From: Entomomonas moraniae
Lineage (GTDB): Bacteria; Pseudomonadota; Gammaproteobacteria; Pseudomonadales; Pseudomonadaceae
DNA length: 64,000 bases
Assembly: GCF_003991975.1 (NCBI RefSeq)
Contig: NZ_CP029822.1
Location: 1,674,001-1,738,000 of the forward strand
Direction: 5' to 3'
In this document: in pieces, positions 49,371-61,411 of the stretch
How positions within the stretch are numbered: the first letter of the stretch is position 1
Layout of the letters: each line of letters opens with the position of its first letter
Notes under the pieces: generated by a model
Database searches by the model: none
What the model was told of the DNA's origin: nothing
Seen by the model: the letters and a program-made list of their open reading frames with translations, nothing else
Made by a program: the position numbers and the translations under genes

Positions 49371-50078
49371 TTAAGTCCCACTTTGTAACAACATACTGCG
49401 AATATGTCCAATTGCTTGTGTTGGGTTCAAATGTTTGGGACATACATGAACACAATTCATAATGGTACGGCAGCGGAACACACTAAATGGATCATCAAGT
49501 TTAGCTAGACGATCCTCTGTAGCGGTATCACGACTATCCACTAAGAAACGGTAAGCTTGTAAACCAGCTGATGGGCCTAAGAACTTATCAGGATTCCACC
49601 AGAAAGAAGGACAAGAAGTCGAGCAACAAGCACATAAAATACACTCATACAAACCATCTAGCTTCTCACGCTCTTCAATTGACTGCAAGCGCTCAATAGC
49701 AGGCTCTGGCGTATCGTTTTGTAAGTAAGGTTCTACTTTCTCATATTGTTTATAGAAAATAGTCATGTCTACTATTAAGTCACGAATAACAGGTAGACCT
49801 GGTAAAGGTCTTATAACAAGTGTCTCTCCCTCTTTAACAACAGAGGATAAAGGAGTAATACAAGCCAGACCATTATTACCATTAATGTTCATTCCATCCG
49901 ACCCACAAACACCTTCACGGCATGAGCGGCGATAAGAAAAACTTTCATCTTGTTCTTTGATCAAACCAAGCACATCCAAAACCATTAAGTCTTTACCATC
50001 TGTATCAACTTGATAAGTTTTCATACTAGGTACTTTGTCTTGATCAGGATTATAACGATATACACTTACTGAAAGCAT
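49371..50078 (-). CDS. sdhB: Succinate dehydrogenase iron-sulfur subunit
   Basis: Electron-transfer subunit of complex II, 235 residues. The [2Fe-2S] ligands are C53, C58 and C73 in CREGVCGSDG and the following GLAC. The [4Fe-4S] and [3Fe-4S] clusters are held by CILCACCSTSCPS and CRTIMNCVHVCPKHLNP. It lies 12 bases after sdhA. Confidence 0.98.
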   Translation of the reverse strand: MLSVSVYRYNPDQDKVPSMKTYQVDTDGKDLMVLDVLGLIKEQDESFSYRRSCREGVCGSDGMNINGNNGLACITPLSSVVKEGETLVIRPLPGLPVIRDLIVDMTIFYKQYEKVEPYLQNDTPEPAIERLQSIEEREKLDGLYECILCACCSTSCPSFWWNPDKFLGPSAGLQAYRFLVDSRDTATEDRLAKLDDPFSVFRCRTIMNCVHVCPKHLNPTQAIGHIRSMLLQSGT

Positions 50079-50090
50079 GATAAACCTCTA

Positions 50091-51863
50091 TTAGTAAACA
50101 CGTTTTTTAGGTTCAAATGTGGGTACTGTCTTAGGAGCAAAGTTGACTGCTCGCTTAGTAACACGTTTATCCTCGGGGAAATAAAGTGTATGACATAACC
50201 AATTCACATCATCACGCTCTTCATAATCTTCGCGGGCATGAGCACCACGAGACTCTGTACGTGTATTGGCCGCAATTGCTGTTGCCTCTGCAACCTCTAA
50301 CAGATTTTGAAGCTCAAGCGCTTCCATTCGTGCTGTATTAAAAGCCATGCTCTTATCATTGATTTTCACATGTTCAATACGCTCACGTAATGTTTGTAGT
50401 TCTTTAACACCTTTCTCCATGTATTCACCTGTACGGAATACACCGAAATAGTTCTGCATACAGTTCTGTAACTCACGTTTCAGTGGTGCAACTTCTTCAC
50501 CTTCAACACGTGCATTAAGCGAGTTGAGTCGCTTACTCGCGGCATCAATATCAGTTTGTGTAGCCGCACGGTAGTCGATACCCTCTTTTAAGGCTTTTTC
50601 TAGGTAAAGACCTGTTGCACGGCCAAAAACTACCAAGTCAAGTAATGAGTTACCACCTAAACGATTAGCCCCATGTACAGAAACACAAGCTACCTCGCCA
50701 ACTGCATACAAACCTTCGATGACTACATCATTACCATTTGCATCTTGAGTTAAAGCTTGCCCATGAATATTAGTGGCTACGCCACCCATCATATAGTGAC
50801 AAGTTGGAACAACAGGAATAGGTGCTGTTACAGGGTCTACATGTGCAAATGTTTTAGAGAGTTCACAAATACCAGGTAAACGGCTATGTAAAACATCTTC
50901 ACCTAAATGGTCAAGCTTCAATAATACATGGTCTTTATTAGGACCTACACCATTACCGGCTAAAATTTCTTTAATCATGGAACGAGCAACAACATCACGG
51001 CTTGCAAGGTCTTTCGCATGAGGTGCATAACGCTCCATGAAGCGTTCACCATCTCTATTGATTAAATAACCACCCTCACCACGACACCCTTCAGTAACAA
51101 GCACTCCAGCACCATAAATTCCTGTAGGATGGAATTGCCACATTTCAATATCTTGCACAGGAACACCCGCACGTAATGCCATACCAATACCATCACCTGT
51201 ATTGATGTGAGCATTGGTGGTTGATGCATAGATACGACCAGCACCACCTGTCGCTAATACCACAGCTTTTGAGCGGATATAAACTGTTTCACCTGTTTCC
51301 AAGCAGATGGCAATAATTCCAACAATAGCACCGTCTTGGTTTTTTACTAAATCAACTGCATACCATTCAGTTAAGAAGGTTGTTTTATTTTTTAAATTAT
51401 TTTGATAAAGCGTATGCAATAAAGCATGACCAGTACGGTCAGCTGCTGCACAAGTTCTGGCTGCTTGACCGCCCTCACCAAAATTTTTAGACTGTCCACC
51501 GAAAGGACGTTGATAAATGCGACCTGTTTCTGTTCGAGAGAAAGGTAACCCCATATGCTCTAATTCAAAAACAGCTTCAGGGCCGACTGAACACATATAT
51601 TCAATAGCATCTTGGTCACCAATATAGTCTGAACCTTTTACAGTATCATACATGTGCCAACGCCAATCGTCATTAGGGTCAGCAGAACCTATTGCACAGG
51701 TAATTCCACCTTGCGCAGACACCGTATGAGAACGTGTTGGAAATACTTTTGTTACAACGGCTGTTTTATAGCCTGAACTTGATAATTGTAACCCAGCGCG
51801 CATACCCGCGCCGCCGCCACCTACAACAATGGCATCAAAAGAAAGAGTGCGTATAGTAGACAT
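50091..51863 (-). CDS. sdhA: Succinate dehydrogenase flavoprotein subunit
   Basis: Catalytic subunit of complex II, 590 residues, oxidising succinate to fumarate. FAD-binding [15 protein letters not shown] is at the N terminus and the covalent FAD ligand is H46 in [35 protein letters not shown] and the [19 protein letters not shown] segment are conserved substrate and FAD sites. It begins six bases after sdhD. Confidence 0.98.
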   Translation of the reverse strand: MSTIRTLSFDAIVVGGGGAGMRAGLQLSSSGYKTAVVTKVFPTRSHTVSAQGGITCAIGSADPNDDWRWHMYDTVKGSDYIGDQDAIEYMCSVGPEAVFELEHMGLPFSRTETGRIYQRPFGGQSKNFGEGGQAARTCAAADRTGHALLHTLYQNNLKNKTTFLTEWYAVDLVKNQDGAIVGIIAICLETGETVYIRSKAVVLATGGAGRIYASTTNAHINTGDGIGMALRAGVPVQDIEMWQFHPTGIYGAGVLVTEGCRGEGGYLINRDGERFMERYAPHAKDLASRDVVARSMIKEILAGNGVGPNKDHVLLKLDHLGEDVLHSRLPGICELSKTFAHVDPVTAPIPVVPTCHYMMGGVATNIHGQALTQDANGNDVVIEGLYAVGEVACVSVHGANRLGGNSLLDLVVFGRATGLYLEKALKEGIDYRAATQTDIDAASKRLNSLNARVEGEEVAPLKRELQNCMQNYFGVFRTGEYMEKGVKELQTLRERIEHVKINDKSMAFNTARMEALELQNLLEVAEATAIAANTRTESRGAHAREDYEERDDVNWLCHTLYFPEDKRVTKRAVNFAPKTVPTFEPKKRVY

Positions 51864-51869
51864 AGTTTA

Positions 51870-52238
51870 TTAGAAACCCCACAGAATCTGTATTCCCCAG
51901 ACAAAAATCACAAACATTAACATACCGCATAGTGCTTGCACGAGAAAGCGAACACCTGTCGCCCACTTACCTAAAGCCATACGTGTTAAATAGTCTGTTG
52001 TAATTGTCCACATACCAACCCAAGCATGGATACTTAAGCAAAATAGTGCAAGTAAACTATAAATACGCATCCATTTGTTATTAAAAAGGTTATGCCATTG
52101 CGCATAATCTAGGTTGGGATGAAAAAGCACAAATCCTATTAAAAAAACAAAATAGGTGGCTAAAATAACGGCTGATACACGTTGAGCCATCCAATCAAAT
52201 AAGCCTGAGCGCGAGAAGTTTGTTACATTGGTTACCAT
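51870..52238 (-). CDS. sdhD: Succinate dehydrogenase membrane anchor SdhD
   Basis: Membrane anchor of 122 residues with three helices. H71 (SIHAWVGMW) and the Asp-Tyr pair D82-Y83 occupy the positions of the quinone-site residues known in E. coli SdhD. The start overlaps the sdhC stop by seven bases, indicating translational coupling. Confidence 0.95.
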   Translation of the reverse strand: MVTNVTNFSRSGLFDWMAQRVSAVILATYFVFLIGFVLFHPNLDYAQWHNLFNNKWMRIYSLLALFCLSIHAWVGMWTITTDYLTRMALGKWATGVRFLVQALCGMLMFVIFVWGIQILWGF

Positions 52239-52621
52239 ATGATCCAGACTCCTGCAATAAGGATAAGAACAGCAGAGACAATAAGTACTACTTTAGCGCC
52301 TAAACGGCCTTTTTCTAATGTCTCACCAATACCTAGATCCATGATTAAATGGCGTGTACCTGCTACAAAATGGTAAATCAAAGCAGAGAGCATGCCCCAT
52401 ACAATAAACTTCACAAAAAAGTTAGACATCCATGATTTAACTATCGCAAAGTCTTCAGCAGAAGAAAGCGATTTACCTAATAAAAAAAGTGCAATGATAA
52501 GGGATACAAAAAGAATTACACCCGTTATACGGTGTAAAATAGACGCATAAGCGGTAATTGGTAGCTTAATTGTCCTAAGGTCAAGATTGACAGGTCTTTG
52601 GCTATTCACGTTTTTATTCAT
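52232..52621 (-). CDS. sdhC: Succinate dehydrogenase cytochrome b556 subunit SdhC
   Basis: Membrane anchor of 129 residues with three helices. RPVNLDLRTIKLPITAYASILHRITG is the conserved N-terminal segment with the quinone-site Ser and Arg, and H84 in LIYHFVAGTRHL is the heme b ligand. GGGAG about eight bases upstream supports the ATG at 52621. It is the first gene of the supercluster. Confidence 0.96.
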   Translation of the reverse strand: MNKNVNSQRPVNLDLRTIKLPITAYASILHRITGVILFVSLIIALFLLGKSLSSAEDFAIVKSWMSNFFVKFIVWGMLSALIYHFVAGTRHLIMDLGIGETLEKGRLGAKVVLIVSAVLILIAGVWIIW

Positions 52622-52924
52622 CTTTATAAGCTCCCAATAGTGGAGCGGTTATTGGAAAGAATTAAACTAATTAAAAGTTAATTGTTATTAAATTTTGCTA
52701 AAATTACTATTTTACAGAGAACCTAATAGCTAATTATGCAATAGTTAGCTGCTTTTTATTATTGGCCACTAAATGCATCACTAAGTTCAAGATATTTAAT
52801 ATTACTAATGTTCCTCCTTAAATTATTTTATTATTTTCAATTCGGACAGGAAGCATTATAAACTAATTAGGAAATAATGAGAAGAAGCTTCCTTGCATTT
52901 TCTATGCAAGGAAGCTTTGTATTA
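52622..52924 (-). promoter_or_regulatory. Upstream region of the sdh-suc cluster, with stem-loop after secF
   Basis: This A/T-rich gap of 303 bases should hold the sdhC promoter; no clear boxes were found. Next to the secF gene lies a perfect 13-bp stem, AAGCTTCCTTGCA (52885-52897) and TGCAAGGAAGCTT (52905-52917), loop TTTTCTA. It starts eight bases... to the left of the secF end and is preceded by no gene of its own; on the minus strand it would form directly after the secF stop codon but is followed by only a mixed T/C run. gltA, which adjoins sdhC in Pseudomonas, is absent here. Confidence 0.6.
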
Positions 52925-53857
52925 CTAGGAATTTGTATCTTTAAGCTCTGTATTGGCAGGAGGTAATAAATCTTCTCTAGAAAGTTTTAACCACACAAGT
53001 ACTGGGCCTGCAATGTAAATAGATGAGTAAGTTCCTACTACCACACCAATTAACATAACCAAGGCAAAACCACCCAATGAAGGACCACCAAAAATTAATA
53101 AAGCAATCAATGCCATAGCAGTTGATACTGAAGTAGCAATTGTTCTCAATAGCGTTTGAGTAACTGACTTATCAATATTTTCAATAAGGTCTGCCTTTCT
53201 TAATACCCTAAAATTCTCACGAATACGGTCATAAATAATAATCGTATCATTAAGAGAGTAACCAATCATTGCTAATAATGCAGCAAACACCGTTAAATCG
53301 ATAGGAATTTGAAAAAAGGCTATAATACCTAACGTTACTACTAAGTCATGGAATAACGAGGCAATTGCCCCAATACCAAACTTCCACTGAAAACGAAAGG
53401 CTAAGTAAATTAAAATACCTGCCAAAGCTAATAGACAAGCTATACCACCCTTATCAAGTAATTCTTTACCTACTTGAGCCCCTACCGTTTCAGCACTAAT
53501 TAACTCAAACTTATTATTAGGGTCGATACTGTGTAATTTAGCAGCAACCACATTACCTATATTAGGTTCATCATTTTTTAAGCGAATTAACACACTTTCA
53601 CTCGAACCAAAACTTTGAACAATCGCGTCCTCAAATTCAGACTTCTTCCCCGCCTCACTCGCAACAAGCTCTGTACGAATCTTGTCTAAATCTGCGGGAT
53701 GCTCATAACGCAATTCAATCGAGGTTCCCCCCGTGAAATCCAAACCTAAATTTAGCCCTTTATGGAACAAACTAAATAGGCCAATAACCGTAATCAAAAC
53801 CGTAATGGCAAATGCTATATTACGGATTTTCATAAAATGAATGGTTGATTTAATCAT
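52925..53857 (-). CDS. secF: Protein translocase subunit SecF
   Basis: Inner-membrane RND-type partner of SecD that uses the proton gradient to complete export through SecYEG. The 310 residues have six helices: one N-terminal (IRNIAFAITVLITVIGLFSLF), a periplasmic loop with GLDFTGGTSIELRYE, and five C-terminal. GYSLNDTIIIYDRIRENFR is the family signature. It lies 11 bases after secD. Confidence 0.97.
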   Translation of the reverse strand: MIKSTIHFMKIRNIAFAITVLITVIGLFSLFHKGLNLGLDFTGGTSIELRYEHPADLDKIRTELVASEAGKKSEFEDAIVQSFGSSESVLIRLKNDEPNIGNVVAAKLHSIDPNNKFELISAETVGAQVGKELLDKGGIACLLALAGILIYLAFRFQWKFGIGAIASLFHDLVVTLGIIAFFQIPIDLTVFAALLAMIGYSLNDTIIIYDRIRENFRVLRKADLIENIDKSVTQTLLRTIATSVSTAMALIALLIFGGPSLGGFALVMLIGVVVGTYSSIYIAGPVLVWLKLSREDLLPPANTELKDTNS

Positions 53858-53868
53858 AATGATTCACC

Positions 53869-55743
53869 TTATATCCATAATTTCTTAACATTACGACCAC
53901 CAAACAACAAGTTTACAATTCCGCGAGTTACCATAACGGCTGTAAATAAGGAGGTAATAATACCGAGTGAAAGGGTAACAGCAAAACCTTTGATAGGCCC
54001 TGTTCCCATTTGGAATAAAATTGCACCTACGAGCAATGTCGTCAAGTTACTATCAATAATAGCAGAATAGGCACGGTCGAAACCTTCATGTATGGCACGT
54101 TGTATTGACAAGCCATTACCCAACTCTTCTCTAATACGTGAGTAAATTAATACGTTAGCATCAATAGCCATACCCAGTGTCAACACAATACCCGCAATAC
54201 CTGGTAAGGTCAGTGTTGCCCCAATAATAGACATCAACCCTGTTAACAGTACTAAGTTAAAGGCTAAAGCAACTGTTGCGATAATACCAAAGAACTTGTA
54301 GATAATGACCATAAAGATAGCAATTAGAATCATTGCCCAAATAGTCGAATCAATACCCATTTTGATATTTTCTTCACCCAAACTTGGTCCTAATGTGCGC
54401 TCTTCTACGAAATGCATAGGTGCAGCTAAACCGCCCGCCCGTAGCAATAAGGCAAGTTCTGAAGCTTCTTTGGTCGACTTAGAACCAGTAATTACAAAAC
54501 GACTACCTAACACACTTTGAATTGTCGCTAAACTGATGACCTTTTTGTCTTCAATATAACCTTGAATAGCTTTCTCTTTATCACCACTTACAGCGCCACC
54601 TGTTGTTGTGTTATCACTTTTGTTAACAATAGGTCGTTGTTCAATAAAGATTACCGCCATGCCACGCCCAACATTCCCTTGGGTCGCTTTAGTCATAAGA
54701 TCACCACCATGGCCATCAAGCTCAATCTCAACTTGTGGTTTATTGCTTCGTTGATCAAATCCAACTTTAGCACTGGCCACTTGATCACCGGTTAAGATGA
54801 CCGAACGCTCTAACGGAACCTTACGTCCTTCATAATCAAATCGTTCAGTAGTAGCTTCAGGGCTATCAGCCATCGCAGCTAGGCGAAACTCTAAGTTTGC
54901 TGTTTTACCTAAAATACGCTTTGCTTCAGCTGTATCTTGAACCCCAGGAAGCTCTACAACAATACGGTTAACGCCTTGTTGCTGTACAACAGGCTCGGCA
55001 ACACCTAACTCATTAACACGATTACGAACCGTTTGTAAGTTTTGAGTAACAGCATATGCTTCTAAATCAGAAATAACGGTAGGTAATAAGCTAAGCTGTA
55101 ATATTTGCTTATCCCCTTCTGTTAAGTTTTCAATATTAAATTGATTAAATTTAGTAGTAATCGCTTTTTGTGCTTTCGCAGCTGTTTCTGGGTTATTAAA
55201 ACTAAAAGCAATGACTTGATCATTCTTTTTATTTGTTACACGACGATAAAGAATGCGATTTTCACGTAACAATGATCTAATTTCACTGTCATAAATGCTA
55301 AGGCGTGTTTGTATTGCCTTATTAATATCAACTTCTAGTAAGAAGTATACACCCCCAGATAAGTCAAGCCCCAACTTCATGGGTCGGGCACCAATACTGG
55401 TCAACCAATGAGGAGTCGTCGGTGCTAAGTTTAGTGCTACCACATAATCATCGCCCAAGGTTTTTTGTAATAACGCCTTTGTCGGTAATTGACTTGATAA
55501 CTTATCTAAACGAACCAATACAGCACTATGTTCTATAGCAACAGATTTAGCATGAATATTAGCATCTGCCAATATGCCTTTAACTTTCTCTACTGTCGTA
55601 TCATTAACTGTTGTATTGATGTTAGTACTTGTAATTTGAATTGCTGGATCATCAGGGTAAAGATTAGGTGCAGAGTATAATAACCCTATCACTAATACTA
55701 CCAAGATTAAAAGGTATTTCCATAATGGATATTTGTTAAGCAT
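53869..55743 (-). CDS. secD: Protein translocase subunit SecD
   Basis: SecDF component of 624 residues. One N-terminal helix, a large periplasmic region (about 30-450) starting with GLDLSGGVYFLLEVD and including the P1 head, and five C-terminal helices. LGMAIDANVLIYSRIREEL carries the conserved charged residues of the proton path. It lies 64 bases after yajC. Confidence 0.97.
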   Translation of the reverse strand: MLNKYPLWKYLLILVVLVIGLLYSAPNLYPDDPAIQITSTNINTTVNDTTVEKVKGILADANIHAKSVAIEHSAVLVRLDKLSSQLPTKALLQKTLGDDYVVALNLAPTTPHWLTSIGARPMKLGLDLSGGVYFLLEVDINKAIQTRLSIYDSEIRSLLRENRILYRRVTNKKNDQVIAFSFNNPETAAKAQKAITTKFNQFNIENLTEGDKQILQLSLLPTVISDLEAYAVTQNLQTVRNRVNELGVAEPVVQQQGVNRIVVELPGVQDTAEAKRILGKTANLEFRLAAMADSPEATTERFDYEGRKVPLERSVILTGDQVASAKVGFDQRSNKPQVEIELDGHGGDLMTKATQGNVGRGMAVIFIEQRPIVNKSDNTTTGGAVSGDKEKAIQGYIEDKKVISLATIQSVLGSRFVITGSKSTKEASELALLLRAGGLAAPMHFVEERTLGPSLGEENIKMGIDSTIWAMILIAIFMVIIYKFFGIIATVALAFNLVLLTGLMSIIGATLTLPGIAGIVLTLGMAIDANVLIYSRIREELGNGLSIQRAIHEGFDRAYSAIIDSNLTTLLVGAILFQMGTGPIKGFAVTLSLGIITSLFTAVMVTRGIVNLLFGGRNVKKLWI

Positions 55744-55807
55744 GCTGCCAACCGTCTATCAAAAAAATAAATAATCACTCTTAGGCTAAAATAAATAAGT
55801 GATGTTC

Positions 55808-56146
55808 TTACTCATCATCAATTGCTTTGATTGTGCCTTTTGGTAAAGTAGCTGCAACCGCCGCTTTTTGAAACTTCAACTGTACACTTTCTGAAATTGA
55901 CAACACAACAAACTCATCAGTTACCTTTGTCACACGCCCTACAATACCACCTGTAGTGACTACTTCATCACCTTTTTGTAAAGCACTTAATAAATTTCGT
56001 TGCTCTTTACCACGCTTCATTTGCGGACGCAAAATCATAAAGTAAAAAACAACAATAAATCCACCTAAGAAGATCCACGTTACCATTGTATTAGGCTGGG
56101 CAGCGGCCGCTTCTTGAGCATAGGCAGCAGAAATAAAAAAACTCAT
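55808..56146 (-). CDS. yajC: Preprotein translocase subunit YajC
   Basis: Small accessory protein of SecDF, 112 residues. One membrane helix (TWIFLGGFIVVFYFMIL) is followed by RPQMKRGKEQRNLL and the conserved cytoplasmic segment LQKGDEVVTTGGIVGRV. Gene order queA-tgt-yajC-secD-secF is standard in gammaproteobacteria. Confidence 0.96.
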   Translation of the reverse strand: MSFFISAAYAQEAAAAQPNTMVTWIFLGGFIVVFYFMILRPQMKRGKEQRNLLSALQKGDEVVTTGGIVGRVTKVTDEFVVLSISESVQLKFQKAAVAATLPKGTIKAIDDE

Positions 56147-56176
56147 AAATTACAACTCCTTATATTAAACTTTAAT

Positions 56177-58343
<2,167 letters not shown>

Positions 58344-58438
58344 GGATAAAGTAGTAGTTTAGAAAATAAGGCGCAATGTTAACGATGATTGTTTAGAACA
58401 ACAAGCAAAGAATAATTATTTTACAAATAAAATCTAAT

Positions 58439-59980
58439 TTATTGTATTTTTTTATTTAATGTAGCCTCTACTCTTTGGTCTATTTGCTGAATTAGAAATG
58501 AATAAAAGGGATTATATGACGCCCTTAACAAATTATCTAAAGAAGTTACTAGCACCTCCCTTTCTCCACGAATCGCTAATGCCCCTATGCTGATACCAAA
58601 CTCATTTAACAGCATTGGTTTTTCTCCATACAAAGAGTCAGTCACAGGAAAGGGTAAAGCAATATGAGATAATGAATAAAGATCTGATGGATAAGCCGTG
58701 TTTAAAGCCTCTTCAGTTGCTTTTATTTGCTGTGCTTTCGTTATATAAGCTACGGCCTCTTTGCTATCAGGGGAACGATTTGTTACAACAATGGTTTCAT
58801 AATTTCTAGGTAATTTCGGAAGCAAATCCTCAATCGCGTAATACGCTTTATCTTTCAATAATGGCCCAAGTTTAACATTACGATTCACATCAAATACCAC
58901 AAGCTCATGATGATGACTAGGAAGAAGATTATAAAATTCAATGGCCGAACGAGTATTAACCGTACTATCAACAACTGATAAAAAAGTGAGAATGGAGGGT
59001 AGCTTTGTTAGCTTCTGTTTCTCTAGTGAGACGACTTTTTTTTGCAAAGCGACTGTTAATTCATAAGATTGACGGGCACCATTAATAGGAAAAGAGTTAT
59101 ATTTAAACGGATTATATTCAGGAATGATATTAACCCATGCGGCTTTTGCAAAAGGAGGAAAAATAGCTGGCAAACCTGCTAATCCTGCAAAGCGGGCAAA
59201 ACTTGTGACCCCAATCATAGGAGAGATTAAAATGACCTGATCAGGTTTAGCTAAAGCCGAATTATCTATAGAATCTAGTGTATACATCAAAGCTAAAGCA
59301 CTACCATTAGAATAGCCCACAATATGTAATGGCTGTTCTTTTTCTATATAGCTTGATGCTGTTCTCACCGCCAAATACGTTGCTGCAAGCCAATCCTCCC
59401 ATTTTACCGAAACTAATGCAGAGGGGGTTGTACCATGGGCAGGCATACGAATAGCAACGACCACAAAACCTTTTTTCTGATAATATAATGCAATATGTCT
59501 TAAACTATAGGGGGAATCAGTTAAACCATGAAGTAAAACAACTGCTCCCAACGGTTTATGATCAGGTTTTAATATAAAAGAGCGATTCCAATTGGTCTTA
59601 AAATTATCAGGATTGGTCGGACTGTTAATAGCGTAACGATTTAAGAGTTGTCGCTTATCTTTTGTTAATTGGTCTGTTACCTTTTGCTTTAACTCATCAA
59701 ATAGCGCTTGCTCGGCTAATAAGTAGTCATCCCAATTAGCGTTCTCGATTTGTTTCGATGCTAACTCATTAAGATGAACCGTATGCCATAACTCTAGAGG
59801 TTCACCTTTTTGACTGTCATAAACCCTAATAGCAAGTAATGTTAACGCAATAATGGTAACAATCTGCGATAACCGCTTTATCCACTTTTTTGACTTAGCC
59901 CATACTAGCACGTCATACATCCCTAGAAACATCATATTCATTTTATAAGCAAGATTAATATCATAGCATTTATTTTCCAT
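58439..59980 (-). CDS. Membrane-anchored alpha/beta hydrolase, substrate unknown
   Basis: A 513-residue protein with an N-terminal membrane helix (about residues 37-52, SQIVTIIALTLLAIRV) and a long alpha/beta hydrolase domain starting at GAVVLLHGLTDSPYSLRHIA. The nucleophile elbow is IVGYSNGSALAL (GxSxG), and VVAIRMPAHGTTPSALVS resembles monoacylglycerol-lipase-like enzymes. A regular catalytic His motif near the C terminus is not obvious by eye. It is larger than usual for this fold because of an insert after the elbow. The start may be an inner Met (residues 14-21). It lies alone between queA and a divergent MFS gene. Confidence 0.8.
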   Translation of the reverse strand: MENKCYDINLAYKMNMMFLGMYDVLVWAKSKKWIKRLSQIVTIIALTLLAIRVYDSQKGEPLELWHTVHLNELASKQIENANWDDYLLAEQALFDELKQKVTDQLTKDKRQLLNRYAINSPTNPDNFKTNWNRSFILKPDHKPLGAVVLLHGLTDSPYSLRHIALYYQKKGFVVVAIRMPAHGTTPSALVSVKWEDWLAATYLAVRTASSYIEKEQPLHIVGYSNGSALALMYTLDSIDNSALAKPDQVILISPMIGVTSFARFAGLAGLPAIFPPFAKAAWVNIIPEYNPFKYNSFPINGARQSYELTVALQKKVVSLEKQKLTKLPSILTFLSVVDSTVNTRSAIEFYNLLPSHHHELVVFDVNRNVKLGPLLKDKAYYAIEDLLPKLPRNYETIVVTNRSPDSKEAVAYITKAQQIKATEEALNTAYPSDLYSLSHIALPFPVTDSLYGEKPMLLNEFGISIGALAIRGEREVLVTSLDNLLRASYNPFYSFLIQQIDQRVEATLNKKIQ

Positions 59981-60090
59981 ACATTATAAATACACAAACG
60001 TAAAATAGCAGAGATTGAATTCTAGACAAACAGATATTGACTTTTTATACTGCCAAACTAATTAAATACAGAGCCTGCTATCCACTCATT

Positions 60091-61374
60091 ATGTCAAAAC
60101 CATCACCACTTACTAGAAATGATGTTAAAACCCTCGCGTTAGCTAGCCTTGGTGCTATGTTAGAGATTTATGACTTTGTTATTTTTATATTCTTACTCAA
60201 TGAGTTAGGGCAGTTATTCTTTCCCTCAGACATACCAAATTGGATTGTTCGACTGCAAAGTATAGGTATTTTTGCAGCAGGTTTTTTAGTACGCCCTATT
60301 AGTGGAATTATTATTGGTCATTTTAGTGATAAACAAGGCCGTAAAAAAATGTTTATCTTTACTATCTTACTAATGGCACTCCCTACACTAGGCATCAGCT
60401 TATTACCAACCTATCAAGCAATCGGCATTGCAGCACCATTATTATTACTTACAATGCGTATTATGCAAGGTATCGCCATAGGAGGGGAAATACCTAGTAG
60501 CTGGGTATTTGTTGCGGAGCACAGTGCAAAACAACGCCATGGCTTAAGTTTGGGATTATTAACTTGTGGTATCTCGGGTGGTTCATTATTAGGGGCTTTG
60601 GTATTGCTTTGCCTAAAATCAAGTTTAGATCAACAGCAAATTCTAGCTTATGGTTGGCGAATTCCATTTATGATAGGTGGTTGTCTAGGGTTAATCACTT
60701 TTTATTTACGCCAACATCTTGCAGAAACACCTGTATTCCAAGAAATTTTATCTAAACGCCAATTAGCTAAAGAGTGGCCATTAAAAACTGTCTTAAAAAA
60801 CTATCTTCCTGCCACAGCACTTTGTGGTGTAATGACATGGAGCACAGCATCAGTTGTTATTATTATTATCTTATTACTTCCTGCGCAGCTTCAGCAGTTA
60901 AACCTATCAAGTACTCTTATATTTAAAGCCAATGCGCTCGCCACACTAATGATGGTATTTGGAAATATTTCGTTTGGTTGGCTGAATGATCGCCTCAACC
61001 TACGTAGCACTTATCTTTTTAGCTGGGGCGGTGTAATTGTTGCAGGCTACTACTTCTTTAGTCAACTTAGCCCAGCGATTAGTAATGCGCAATTAATAAT
61101 AAACTATATGTTTATTGGCTATTTTGCTGGGGTGACTGTAACGATGCCTATCTTAGGTATTACACTCTTTCCATCAACAATAAGAGTCAGTGGTATATCC
61201 TTTGCCTATAACCTGACTTTTGCAATAACTAGCTTGATTACGCCTGTTATTATCACTCTATGGGGCCACTATAACAATATGGCATCTGCTTATTATTTAA
61301 TTATTGCATCCGTCGCATCAATTGCTACAGGTTTAATTGCTTATAGGGTAAAAGGATCAGCTTTATATGAATGA
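60091..61374 (+). CDS. MFS transporter, metabolite:H+ symporter (MHS) type
   Basis: Twelve-helix permease of 427 residues from the ATG at 60091 (MSKPSPLTRNDV); a TTG 18 codons upstream gives a polar extension that looks spurious. SLGAMLEIYDFVIF in helix 1, GHFSDKQGRKKMF between helices 2 and 3 (the GxxxDxxGRR motif), MRIMQGIAIGGEIPSSWVFVAEH and the RIPFMIGGCLG segment place it in the MHS family with ProP, ShiA and KgtP. The substrate (carboxylate, osmolyte or other) cannot be told from sequence. No linked metabolic gene hints at it. Confidence 0.88.
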   Translation: MSKPSPLTRNDVKTLALASLGAMLEIYDFVIFIFLLNELGQLFFPSDIPNWIVRLQSIGIFAAGFLVRPISGIIIGHFSDKQGRKKMFIFTILLMALPTLGISLLPTYQAIGIAAPLLLLTMRIMQGIAIGGEIPSSWVFVAEHSAKQRHGLSLGLLTCGISGGSLLGALVLLCLKSSLDQQQILAYGWRIPFMIGGCLGLITFYLRQHLAETPVFQEILSKRQLAKEWPLKTVLKNYLPATALCGVMTWSTASVVIIIILLLPAQLQQLNLSSTLIFKANALATLMMVFGNISFGWLNDRLNLRSTYLFSWGGVIVAGYYFFSQLSPAISNAQLIINYMFIGYFAGVTVTMPILGITLFPSTIRVSGISFAYNLTFAITSLITPVIITLWGHYNNMASAYYLIIASVASIATGLIAYRVKGSALYE

Positions 61375-61396
61375 TATGTATCTTAAAAGATACATA
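61375..61396. other. Stem-loop at the end of the MFS gene
   Basis: Perfect 9-bp stem TATGTATCT (61375-61383) and AGATACATA (61388-61396) with loop TAAA, directly after the stop codon. No T run follows at once (the next T stretch is 11 bases away), so it is a weak terminator or a 3'-end stabiliser. Confidence 0.45.
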
Positions 61397-61411
61397 CTTG
61401 ATTAAAACTTT

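Noticed and set aside
52885-52917. Treating the 13-bp stem-loop as a confirmed secF terminator
   Set aside because: The stem is perfect and well placed, but the minus-strand tail is a mixed T/C/A run rather than a T run, so it is recorded only as a stem-loop within the upstream region.
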